From: Desulfobacteria bacterium
Lineage (GTDB): Bacteria; Desulfobacterota; Desulfobacteria; Desulfobacterales; C00003060
DNA length: 40,026 nucleotides
Direction: 5' to 3'
NCBI GenBank assembly: GCA_030145035.1
Contig: JAQYWL010000106.1
Location: 1-40,026 of the forward strand
Shown: in pieces, positions 17,901 to 24,802 of the stretch
Layout: every line of letters begins with the position of its first letter
Position numbering within the stretch: position 1 is the first letter of the stretch
The notes under the pieces: generated by a model
The model's database searches: none
What the model was told of the DNA's origin: nothing
The model's input: only the letters and a program-made list of their open reading frames with translations
Translations under genes and position numbers: made by a program

Positions 17901-18844
17901 CGATTCCCTGCAAGGCTTCCTCCCCCATAATCAAGATGCAGTGTCACTTCAGGATTATCTGGGGTGCCTTGAGCGGTCAAATGAGCTGCAACTTGCCCTG
18001 TCAGGCTCGGCTCCATATGAAGGCTATCTTGGAGCTCAGGAAGCGAAACCGAAAGCTCAAGAGCTAAGTCTAAGAACGGCTTGGTCAAAACATCGCTTAT
18101 ACTTCCAGACAGTGTGAGCTTGGACGAGTCGGTGCCTATCCGCAAAACCAGCGGCTCGATCCGACCCTTGCTGAGCGTTGCCTCCAGTTTGAATTGGTCA
18201 AGTTCGGTTCGAATCTTCGGACTGTCCACGCGCCCTTTGCCAATTTGAAAGGTGAGACTTCCCGATTGTTGCAAAAGATTCCCATCGCCAGTGAGATCGA
18301 TTTCCCGGGCTAATGCCTTTACATCTCGGGCAACCATCTCATAGCGGACAAAACCTTGCGAGACTTTGAGCGACTTGACGACAATATTTATGGGAAGGCT
18401 TTCATCTCTTTTTTTCTCTGGCTTCTCCTGTGGCGCTGTTTCCTCAAGCCTGGGTGCAGCAAACGCGCGCATCAGGTTGACTTCTCCTTCACTGTCCACT
18501 TGAAACTTTGCCCGCGGTTGTTCCAGAACAAGAGCTGCGACTGTGAGATCCCCTTTAAGAAGTGTGTTCCAAGAAAGATCGATAAAAAGGCGATCAAAAC
18601 CCGCAAGTTCGTCATTGGACGGGCTTTTGAGCAGAAAGTTTTCTATTTCGAATTCACCTTTAAGTAAAGAAAACCGAAGTCTTTTCCATGAAATCGCCCC
18701 GGGAATGGATGCACTGACTTTGGCCTGAACGAGACGCTGGGCATGGTCCGTCTTTAAGTAAAAGACGGCCCCGGCCGCGAATAGGAGAATCAGACCGGCA
18801 AGAATTCCCGTACCTACCAAAATATGTTTGATTCGCAACGTCAT
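14930..18844 (-). CDS. tamB: TamB-family translocation/assembly protein (AsmA-like)
   Basis: A 1304-residue inner-membrane-anchored periplasmic protein. One membrane helix lies at about 8-29 (HILVGTGILAGLILLFAAGA), followed by an AsmA-like N-terminus and a very long stretch of repeated beta-strands. The TamB (DUF490) C-terminal domain follows, with FRLTSDPPEEEGDILSLLLF and GRTTHELIEGEGG. It ends LQFRLEFR. TamB-type proteins form a hydrophobic groove bridging the envelope and help insert outer-membrane proteins or move phospholipids with an Omp85 partner. The partner gene follows after four bases. It is of similar size to E. coli TamB (1259 residues). No strong ribosome-binding site is seen; its ATG overlaps the end of a frameshifted upstream frame, suggesting coupled translation. 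Confidence 0.87.
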   Translation of the reverse strand: MTLRIKHILVGTGILAGLILLFAAGAVFYLKTDHAQRLVQAKVSASIPGAISWKRLRFSLLKGEFEIENFLLKSPSNDELAGFDRLFIDLSWNTLLKGDLTVAALVLEQPRAKFQVDSEGEVNLMRAFAAPRLEETAPQEKPEKKRDESLPINIVVKSLKVSQGFVRYEMVARDVKALAREIDLTGDGNLLQQSGSLTFQIGKGRVDSPKIRTELDQFKLEATLSKGRIEPLVLRIGTDSSKLTLSGSISDVLTKPFLDLALELSVSLPELQDSLHMEPSLTGQVAAHLTAQGTPDNPEVTLHLDYGGGSLAGNRIDQIDMNCHLKERLLTLNNLRMDAASGDLNVQGEVDLQDAFSNGFLSPPRDLEAISYKILLQEKGIELEELCEKPKGLKGTVSSSLSFYGKGISPQTLMARVAMGVFVGQLTTNQVAAPVDFRFKTEASVDQGVATLKHLEAEGGGINLKADGRLDLSSKDMTARFTLDAPSLDAALSSFGIGDVHGECSLKAIASGSIEHPVFDFALNGDQLRFQEITVGKVRLNASLDPSGTLRIPELLVRNQNSALRVSGTAQILERDAMHFLREPRFEVALEADTIFMEDFTTKLKGKLSLASNIGGSFTKPRGTMNLHGKNLDLGVQKFAEVKLSSKLDGEKIWIDPLQIVVAPGELIEATGWFSLQKAYAISLVSEGVSLQHIDQIREQNIADGKLVFDISGKGTLEAPKISGKIAIKAPHIKGKPLDDFYLHLDLDNELARISGKLNFDLSGSFHLQKKDFSVSILFDETDLSPYLKIAGRPDLNGTLTGQIEAKGNAGAIDRIQAFLDFSKLYLFYKEKELLHARDFKVSLQEEEILIHGLHLLLLKEGEFDIKGKGKRNGPLAFQLEGTVPVGLAGLFVESLADGTGDLLVSARIGGTHPQPDIQAEIALNRVGFTVPLLLQKLHNLHGRIQVNPHAITIDRIEGQLDTGRFDLVGKIDLEAFQPSKVLMNLDAHALPLQVPDTLDVVLNTKLRIHGTRKKSMIQGEAVILEGTYYKDVNLSLLEAVGQKKREETPLPREITQPFLKNMSLDISIKRRNPFLVDNNLARLEISPDLRLTGKLNNPIVSGRAEIDSGTIFYRKKRFVVNKGVVDFLNPYKIEPALDIESEVRIRAWTVFLEISGTPDRLTFRLTSDPPEEEGDILSLLLFGRTTHELIEGEGGTSRSTAQMVAELVSMTFGEDIKKATGLDILEIETQEPGDEEASDRLKVTIGKELSKRITVKYAVESKAAEMVQSAIAEYKLLENILLSGFQDSKGIFGGELQFRLEFR

Positions 18845-19012
18845 AGGCCGTATTTTCGCAGTTCCTCAGGGGTCTCTGTGTTCGACGACATGTGGAATTT
18901 CTCGAACATCATTCACAACCACTTTGTTCCGTGTGGAGCCGAACCAGACGTTTCTCAAGCTGTTCGAGGAAGTTTCGGACTGTATAAAGAGGGAAGAGGC
19001 AACCTCCTTCCT
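18841..19012 (-). pseudogene. Frameshifted small ORF directly upstream of tamB
   Basis: One frame reads SLRNVWFGSTRNKVVVNDVR, then EIPHVVEHRDP, and stops at TGA (18866-18868) just after a CCCC run. Removing one C from the run lets it continue as EELRKYGL and stop at 18841 with a perfect ATGA overlap with tamB. A natural-looking C-terminus and coupling that appear only after a one-base correction point to a recent frameshift or an assembly error. AAGGAAGGAGG precedes the frame, but no clear in-frame start is present. I do not recognise the family. Confidence 0.38.
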
Positions 19013-19028
19013 TTAAGTATAAACGTGT

Positions 19029-20141
19029 TTAATCAGGAAGGCCGCGAAATGCAACACGGATCATGCACAAAGGATGATTTGTGGGAGGGCAAGAAAGCGA
19101 CTTCTTCATGAACAATCCGGGCCAAATAGCTCCCGATGTCCAGGCAGTCCGTTTTTTCAGATCTTCCTGACGAGAGTCGCAGAGGTGGCGCCGGCAAATT
19201 GGACAATCCGGATCAATACATGGGTCCATGTGAATCAGCACACTGGCGGCTCCTCCAAAATGATCTTTCATGATCTTTTCCACTTCCTTACCTTCACTAT
19301 GTGCGTGATCTAAGGTCAAGTCGCGAGGCAAGATCAAGTGGAAATCTATATGCACGAGGTTGCCCGAACGCCAGGCCCGAAGCTGATGCACATCGATCCA
19401 GATATCCTTGCGGTGTTTAGCGAGCAAGGTAGAGATCTCCTTAAGCAGGTCAGGGTCGGAAGCATCCATGAGCGCTGCGATGGACTGGCGGACCAGTTTT
19501 CCCCCTGAGACCAGAATGTTTAGCCCCACCAAGCATGCGACGGTGCCGTCCAGCCAGTACCACCCGGTTTGATGGACTAAGAAAAGACCCAACAACACCG
19601 CTGCGGATGTATACACATCGGTCAGCACATGTTTGCCATCGGCGGTTAGGGTAGGTGAGCGAGTTCGCTTGCCCACCCGTATAAGCCCAACTCCCAAAAG
19701 GAGGTTGACGAAACTGGCACCGAGGAGAATGAAAAGCCCATTTTGAAGATGAGGGAGTTGTTGGGGATGGAGAATATGAGACAAACCCGTCTTAAAGATT
19801 CCAAAAGCTGCGAGTATAATCAGAGCACCCTCAAAACCCACTGAAAAATATTCAATCTTACCATGTCCGTAAGGATGGCTCTCATCGGGGGGGTTGGCTG
19901 CAAGTAAAATGCTGCCAAGGGCAAAAGCACTGGCCACTACATTGATAATGGATTCGAGAGCGTCAGAAAGGATAGCAGAAGAGTGGGTGAGTAGGTAAGC
20001 GTAAAATTTTACGGCCATCAATGACACGCCAACCACAAACGACAAACTGATAGCGATAAGGCGAGCTCTGATGTGATCTCTTTCAGGAAATTTTGTTTCA
20101 TTTTTCCCTTGGGACGATTTGTTAGTCAAAAAACACTCCAC
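19029..20141 (-). CDS. Cation diffusion facilitator (CDF) metal exporter with a C-terminal Cys cluster
   Basis: A 370-residue inner-membrane metal/H+ antiporter of the CDF family. Six membrane helices occupy about 27-215. Metal-site residues include Asp60 in TM2 (SDALES) and His171/Asp175 in TM5 (KHVLTD). HPYGHGKIEYFS is the classic CDF loop. The cytoplasmic domain (about 220-305) ends with ASVLIHMDPC. It is followed by Cys308, Cys313, Cys316 and Cys321 (C-x4-C-x2-C-x4-C), likely an extra metal site, and a tail of about 45 residues that looks like read-on sequence. Substrates may be Zn2+, Fe2+ or Mn2+. The start is a GTG at 20141 with a weak ribosome-binding site; a TTG four codons on, behind GGAG, is an alternative. 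Confidence 0.85.
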   Translation of the reverse strand: MECFLTNKSSQGKNETKFPERDHIRARLIAISLSFVVGVSLMAVKFYAYLLTHSSAILSDALESIINVVASAFALGSILLAANPPDESHPYGHGKIEYFSVGFEGALIILAAFGIFKTGLSHILHPQQLPHLQNGLFILLGASFVNLLLGVGLIRVGKRTRSPTLTADGKHVLTDVYTSAAVLLGLFLVHQTGWYWLDGTVACLVGLNILVSGGKLVRQSIAALMDASDPDLLKEISTLLAKHRKDIWIDVHQLRAWRSGNLVHIDFHLILPRDLTLDHAHSEGKEVEKIMKDHFGGAASVLIHMDPCIDPDCPICRRHLCDSRQEDLKKRTAWTSGAIWPGLFMKKSLSCPPTNHPLCMIRVAFRGLPD

Positions 20142-20428
20142 TTTCTTTAGACATGTGCAGATGTGATTCTTCTTAAAATAAATGCTCAGGCTCAGTTTTT
20201 GGTAATGTCGGTGGCCCGTTGTTAGTAGTCCGTTGTATCAATATTTTCATAGGCTTACGCCAAATATTAGGTGACTAGAACCCCTTCTTGTTATCTATCT
20301 AAATTCACCGCATTTTCCGGTCTTGGCAACAGGCAACTGACAACAACAACGGACGCTACACAGTTTTTCTTATGGGAAAAAATCGGAACAAGCCTGGCCT
20401 ATCCTTGTGTGCAAGGTGCCTTATTATT

Positions 20429-21004
20429 CTACTTTGGATTTAGACTCGTGTAAGCGCTGATAAATGTCTGTACCTGCTCCGTCACTTCGGCTTGGATACG
20501 ATCCAAACGACGAAAACCGAGCGAGCCGGTCGACCAAGTCGTCGATAGTCCTTTAGCATTAGGGTCTCGCAAAAGGCAAACCGTCTGGCGAAGCTCAACA
20601 TCGATCCTGTAAAGGTATCTCTCTATGGGACCACCTTTGGGAACTCGCTCACCATCAACCGTGTAAGTGTACTTCTGCAGGGTCTCGGGCATGAGAATGC
20701 GGACATTCACGTAAAGCATGCCCGCGAAATCTGATTTCCTAAATTCTTCGCACGAGAGCACCTTGATGCTTGCTACCTCAAGCTTCCGTTCGATAACGGT
20801 CTGTAATGTCTCTTCTGTAAGCCCGCCCTTTTTGAGTTCCTTTTTGAGTTCAGGGTCTAAATTCTCTACCTGAACACAGACGGCCTGGAGCCCCCGGAGC
20901 GTCGAACGGGATTCTCTATTATCCATTGCCAATAAGGAGAGAGGCATCTCTAAAGTAACCAAAACCATAACCATCCAAACAAAGCAATGTTTCCTTTTCG
21001 TCAT
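20429..21004 (-). CDS. Periplasmic protein of unknown function
   Basis: A 191-residue exported protein. GGAGG lies nine bases before the ATG. The first 25 or so residues are a signal peptide (KHCFVWMVMVLVTLEMPLSL). The mature part begins LRGLQAVCVQVENLDPELKK and has YLYRIDVELRQTVCLLRDP and a conserved-looking TTWSTGSLGF. I recall similar unnamed proteins in environmental and anaerobic Proteobacteria but no functional assignment. It sits between the CDF gene and the YeeE pair, with gaps over 100 bp on the YeeE side, so it is probably transcribed on its own. Confidence 0.65.
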   Translation of the reverse strand: MTKRKHCFVWMVMVLVTLEMPLSLLAMDNRESRSTLRGLQAVCVQVENLDPELKKELKKGGLTEETLQTVIERKLEVASIKVLSCEEFRKSDFAGMLYVNVRILMPETLQKYTYTVDGERVPKGGPIERYLYRIDVELRQTVCLLRDPNAKGLSTTWSTGSLGFRRLDRIQAEVTEQVQTFISAYTSLNPK

Positions 21005-21106
21005 ATTCTTTGGCCTCCTTCCTTTATGCCTGATCGTACCACAGTTTTGCGTCGCATGATATTCCCTCTCGTGACAGCGCTTGCAGTCACCGAGGGCGTT
21101 CTGGCA

Positions 21107-21634
21107 TCAAAGTCTTTTTTTTTCAAACCACCAGAAAAGGGTTAATCCTCCCATCACAAATAGGGGGATAATGACCCAGTGGTTCAAACCCAGCACCTGG
21201 GGTATGGTGATTTTACCGAAATCGCCCCAGGTCAAGACCGTTTTCTTAAGGCTCGGGTAGGCTTCTGCGAAGAGGCCCGCACCAACCAGCATTCCTAAGA
21301 CACCCCATAACCCGTCCCATCGGCCTTCGCCCAAGGCGCCGACCGCAGTCCCTGGACAATAACCTAACAGTCCCCAGCCGAGCCCAAAGACCAGGCCGCC
21401 CAAAATATTGCCACCTAATACGGTAGGCTTGACAGAGAGTTGGGCTAATCCAAGATCCAAAAGTGTGTAAACACCCACCATGCTCACCAGGATGCTCGAG
21501 AGCATAAACTTGACAATCGTCATGTCCATCAAACGCATGGCCCCCAGTTGCTTGTCGTAGCGAATGACCCGGGCCTTTTGCAGGAAGAACCCAAAGAGCA
21601 TGCCGGCAATTAGCCCATAGACGAGTATTCTCAT
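21107..21634 (-). CDS. YeeE/YedE-family sulfur transporter, second subunit
   Basis: A 175-residue half-size membrane protein of the Sulf_transp (YeeE/YedE, PmpB-like) family with four or five membrane segments. It starts MRILVYGLIAGMLFGFFLQK. The conserved cysteine motif GLLGYCPGTAVGALGEGRWD is intact, with an ordinary Cys. In characterised YeeE/TsuA transporters, cysteines in such G-x-C-x-G motifs line the path for thiosulfate. Its ATG overlaps the end of the preceding subunit gene (ATGA), so the two are made together and probably assemble into one transporter, as the PmpA/PmpB-type half-proteins do. Confidence 0.85.
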   Translation of the reverse strand: MRILVYGLIAGMLFGFFLQKARVIRYDKQLGAMRLMDMTIVKFMLSSILVSMVGVYTLLDLGLAQLSVKPTVLGGNILGGLVFGLGWGLLGYCPGTAVGALGEGRWDGLWGVLGMLVGAGLFAEAYPSLKKTVLTWGDFGKITIPQVLGLNHWVIIPLFVMGGLTLFWWFEKKRL

Positions 21635-22155
21635 TTGCCATCATCTCCCCCATAAAGAGCACGAGCAACGACAATTCCGCCTACAAAAAAACAAACGAGA
21701 GCAATGTATCCGCTCACGGCTAGCTGGAGCGAACCGCCCAGCCCGTGGCCGCTCGGTCACCCATCGGCCAGGCGAGCTCCGAACATGGCTATGAGCCCAC
21801 CCGTAAAGGCGACGACGCCTCTCCTGATTCGGCTTGGGCCAAAACGCGCTTCCCACATGTCCGGCAGTGCCGTCCATCGAAAGGTGCCCGAAGAGGTTGA
21901 CGCAATGAGGGATCCGATGAAGATACCCAGCACGAACATGCACTGCCAGTCAATTTTTGGCGCCTCCTTGACGAAGTAATCCATTTTGGCCACCCGCTCG
22001 GCGCTGAATAGTCTCTCGACCATGCCGACTGATCGGACAAAGGTGGTTGATGCGCCGACGAACTTGCCTGCGAACCACACCGATAGAATAAATACGACAC
22101 CGCTCAAGGCGCCCCCTATGTATGGACTCCAGCCTCTGTCGTCCGCAGTGTTCAT
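21631..22155 (-). CDS. YeeE/YedE-family sulfur (selenium?) transporter, first subunit; probable selenoprotein
   Basis: A 174-residue membrane protein if the in-frame TGA at 21757-21759 (codon 133) is read as selenocysteine. The start at 22155 has GGAGGTG eight bases upstream. Up to the TGA it reads FTGGLIAMFGARLADG, and after it PSGHGLGGSLQLAVSGYIAL. Family members have cysteine at this exact place (ADG-C-x-SGHG). The rest of the frame keeps normal membrane-protein composition and ends at a TGA (21631-21633) that overlaps the next start as ATGA. If translation stopped at codon 133, the product would lose the conserved cysteine-loop and its last helix. Ordinary gene callers will cut it at 21757. 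A nonsense mutation is the alternative, but it would have to fall on the one codon where Sec makes sense. Confidence 0.8.
21727..21754 (-). promoter_or_regulatory. SECIS-like hairpin just after the UGA
   Basis: From the third base after UGA the mRNA can form GAGCG/CGCUC plus a G-U and two G-C pairs. The 11-base apical loop is rich in G and lies about 14-24 bases from the U of UGA. Bacterial SECIS elements sit in this position inside the coding region. GC-rich coding RNA often folds, so this is supportive only. Confidence 0.42.
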
Positions 22156-22231
22156 GATTGTACACCTCCTGTGCTGATTAAGGCGTAGCTTGCCATTCAG
22201 TGTAAACAGCAATCTACTCACATGGACTTAG

Positions 22232-22246
22232 GCAAGCACGGATCCC
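22232..22246 (-). promoter_or_regulatory. Weak sigma-54-like promoter upstream of the YeeE pair
   Basis: On the minus strand GGGATCCGTGCTTGC has the required GG-N10-GC spacing and a perfect TTGC at -12. The -24 part is imperfect, with about 7 of 11 consensus positions matching. Motif copy 2 lies about 80-125 bp upstream of the implied start site, the usual place for enhancer-binding protein sites. Confidence 0.28.
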
Positions 22247-22300
22247 AGCTTGTACGCCGCACCCTAAAATTATTAGTTACTAAAAACGTAAAAAAAAGAA

Positions 22301-22345
22301 ATAGGGTGGAAAAAGTATTTGTAAAAGAAAAAGACCGTATTTTTC
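22301..22345 (+). repeat. Dispersed double-box motif, copy 2
   Basis: AGGGTG at 22303, AGTATTTG at 22314 and CGTATTTT at 22336, again spaced by 11 and 22 bp. It lies about 150 bp upstream of the YeeE/YedE first-subunit start, between that gene and the end of the GAPDH gene. Confidence 0.58.
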
Positions 22346-22386
22346 AGATGAAGACATAACTCAGTGGAAAAAGGCGATTTCTTGCC

Positions 22387-23385
22387 TTACCCCAATAATC
22401 GGGCAGCTGTCTCAGCCAGACGTGTGGAGTAACCCATTTCATTGTCGTACCACGCAGCCACCGAGACCAGCGTTCCATCGATAACTTCCACCAAGGGAAG
22501 ATCGATAATTGAGGAATGTGTCTCCCCTACGATTCGCGAGGAAGCCCACTCATCCTCGAGCACGGCCATCACGCCCTGAAGGGGCCCGCTTGCAGCGGCA
22601 CTTCGGAATGCCTCTTTTACCTCTTCTCTGGTGATCGTCTTCTCGACAATTGCGTTGACCTCGGCGATACTCCCCGTGCGCACTGGCACGCGATAAGCCC
22701 TACCTGTGATGTGCAAATCCGGCCAGATGAAACGCAGTGCTTTTGCCGCCCCAGACGAAGACGGAATGATGTTCTCAGCTGCAGCCCACGAGTCGCGTCT
22801 GTCCCGCATCGGCTGGTCCGTCAGTGCCTGACTGTTGGTATAGGCATGGACAGTGGAAAATAAACCCGTTTTGATACCGAACCTTTCGATAAGCACTTTG
22901 ATGACAGGCGCCAGGGCATTGGTGGTACAACTTGCCATACTGATGACCCGGTGCCTCTCAGCGTCAAACTGCTCCAGGTTAATTCCAGGAACGAGAACTG
23001 CGTCACAGTCCTGCAACGTCTTGCTTGGGGCGCTGACAAGTACATGCTTAGCACCCCGTTCCAGATGGGCTTGCGCCCCTGCCCGCACCGTTGCCCGACC
23101 GGTACAATCAATCACCAGACTCACTTCCAAGGCCCCCCAATCCGGGAGGTCTCGGCTGGCGTCAAAGTACTTGATCTGTCGGCGTCCAATCACAAAGCCG
23201 TCTTGTGTAGCCTTCACCTCTTCATGCCAGCGGCCGTAGTTAGAGTCGACCTCAAAAAGCGCTGCCAAGGTCGGCATATCTTTGACATCGGAGATGTAAG
23301 TCGGAACGAACAGGCCGCCCTTCAGCGCTGCCTTGAGGGTCGAGCGCCCTATACGACCAAACCCGTGGATAGCAGTGTTGCCCAT
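22387..23385 (-). CDS. gap: Glyceraldehyde-3-phosphate dehydrogenase
   Basis: A 332-residue cytoplasmic enzyme that converts glyceraldehyde-3-phosphate, NAD(P)+ and phosphate to 1,3-bisphosphoglycerate. The start at 23385 follows GGAGGAG closely; the frame is open 36 codons further. The nucleotide-binding GFGRIGR is at 8-14. Catalytic Cys153 is in ASCTTNALAP and the base His180 in STVHAYTNSQ. WYDNEMGYSTR is the conserved C-terminal element. The usual Asp for NAD+ ribose sits in YISDVKD near residue 33. It stands alone, without pgk or tpi next to it, unlike a standard glycolytic operon. Confidence 0.93.
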   Translation of the reverse strand: MGNTAIHGFGRIGRSTLKAALKGGLFVPTYISDVKDMPTLAALFEVDSNYGRWHEEVKATQDGFVIGRRQIKYFDASRDLPDWGALEVSLVIDCTGRATVRAGAQAHLERGAKHVLVSAPSKTLQDCDAVLVPGINLEQFDAERHRVISMASCTTNALAPVIKVLIERFGIKTGLFSTVHAYTNSQALTDQPMRDRRDSWAAAENIIPSSSGAAKALRFIWPDLHITGRAYRVPVRTGSIAEVNAIVEKTITREEVKEAFRSAAASGPLQGVMAVLEDEWASSRIVGETHSSIIDLPLVEVIDGTLVSVAAWYDNEMGYSTRLAETAARLLG

Positions 23386-23534
23386 AGCTCCTCCTTCCTC
23401 ATACACATACTCAACAGGCGCAATTGAAAACCGCCAATATGTCCCTTTGGTCCTTGTTTGTTGTGTCGGGCGGGCTCTATAAAACGGCGCCAAAACCCCG
23501 GGAGCATGATTGTGAACATCTCTACCCCCATAAT

Positions 23535-24239
23535 CTAGTCCCGACCCCGACCAAAGATCCTGAGGAGCAGCAAAAAGAGGTTTATAAAGTCAAGATACAG
23601 GGAGAGTGCACCCAAAATGGCTCCTTTTCTGATCACAGCACCGTCGAGGCCGTCGGGCTGCGTCAGGGCCATGCCCTTCAACTTCTGAGTATCGTAGGCG
23701 GTCAAGCCTACAAAGATAATTACTCCTATATAGCTCACAATCATACTCACAGCGCTGCTGCGAATGAACAGATTGACCAGAGAAGCGCCAATGATCCCAA
23801 TTAGCCCCATCATGAGAAATCCGCCCCAAGAGGTTAGATCTTTCTTTGTCGTCCAGCCATAAATACTGCAAGCCAAAAAGGTGGCTGAACAGATAAAAAA
23901 AGTACTTACTATTGATGCGCGAGCATAAGCCAGAAATATAAATGATAACGTCACACCGTTGAGCGCGGAGTAGGTGACGAAGAGCGTGGTGGCGGTCCCC
24001 GCGCTCATCTTGTTCACCCTACTGCTTATGGAAAAGACCAAGGCGAGTTCGGCTATGATCAACCCGAAAAAAATGAGAGGGCTGCCGAAAATCAGGCGCA
24101 TCATGGTCTCACTGGTGGAAACGTACAAGGCGATAAAACCGGTCAGTGCAAGTCCTATACACATCCAGTTGTAAACACTTCTTACAAAATCATTGACGAG
24201 AACCTCTGTCCTTTCTCTTGTCACAGGAACCGATTCCAT
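23535..24239 (-). CDS. Bax inhibitor-1 (BI-1/YccA) family membrane protein
   Basis: A 234-residue inner-membrane protein with seven membrane helices. It begins MESVPVTRERTEVLVNDFVR, then VYNWMCIGLALTGFIALYVS. The family signature near the end, FVGLTAYDTQKLKGMA, contains the conserved Asp thought to take part in the pH-sensitive Ca2+ leak of bacterial homologues. It finishes INLFLLLLRIFGRGRD. I use the ATG at 24239 because GGAGGT is six bases upstream; a GTG one codon earlier would be too close. A role in Ca2+ leak or in membrane-protein quality control (as for YccA with FtsH) is possible. Confidence 0.9.
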   Translation of the reverse strand: MESVPVTRERTEVLVNDFVRSVYNWMCIGLALTGFIALYVSTSETMMRLIFGSPLIFFGLIIAELALVFSISSRVNKMSAGTATTLFVTYSALNGVTLSFIFLAYARASIVSTFFICSATFLACSIYGWTTKKDLTSWGGFLMMGLIGIIGASLVNLFIRSSAVSMIVSYIGVIIFVGLTAYDTQKLKGMALTQPDGLDGAVIRKGAILGALSLYLDFINLFLLLLRIFGRGRD

Positions 24240-24397
24240 CACATCACCTCCTGCTGGATCTTAGGAAATCTCCAACACTCTAATTTCAACATCTCCGTGA
24301 AACCTGACTTGCGGGGCTGAGAATGGATATTTCGCGGAGTCTGCAAGCGACCCAAGGCTTCACTCTCGTGGGAAGAAGAAACGGGATTCATCAATGA

Positions 24398-24661
24398 TCA
24401 TAGGAGCTTGCGAATGCGATCGTACCCATGCTTAATTTCCTTTGCCAGTTGCTTTGCAGCAGCCCCTATGTCTTTTGATGCGTCTCCTGCCTCGGTCCCA
24501 AGCACAGGCGTTTTTGCCTTGAGTTGCTCCCACTTTTTCTCAGCCTTCTCCCATTCATCGCCAGCCTCAGCCTTTGCGAGATTGAGCTTCACTTTGAGTT
24601 CATCCCGTTGTTGTTTCAGGGTTTCTACAAGTTTTTTCACATCGTCATGTGTCTGAGTCAC
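24398..24661 (-). CDS. Small helical coiled-coil protein
   Basis: An 87-residue protein starting at a GTG with GGAGG five bases upstream; the frame is open further but without a site. It is almost entirely charged helix: VKKLVETLKQQRDELKVKLN, then DEWEKAEKKWEQLKAKT, a Gly/Ala region and IKHGYDRIRKLL. Such proteins recur next to stress genes in deltaproteobacteria; a precise role is not known. A degraded second copy of residues 20-75 is embedded in a chimeric relic at about 32.47-32.60 kb. Confidence 0.7.
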   Translation of the reverse strand: MTQTHDDVKKLVETLKQQRDELKVKLNLAKAEAGDEWEKAEKKWEQLKAKTPVLGTEAGDASKDIGAAAKQLAKEIKHGYDRIRKLL

Positions 24662-24802
24662 GTCTCCCTCCTTTCTGCTTGTAGGCTCGAATTCTGACCG
24701 CCTGGTAATAAACGCATTATGGACTGACCAAGGTCTGACGTAAGCTGTGGGCAAAAAGACAAGTGACGATCCTTTAGATATCCAGACCTTTGATAACGTT
24801 TT

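Noticed and set aside
22387..23385. GAPDH as a degenerate or redox-switched copy
   Set aside because: Catalytic Cys153, His180 and the nucleotide motif are normal and the length is standard.
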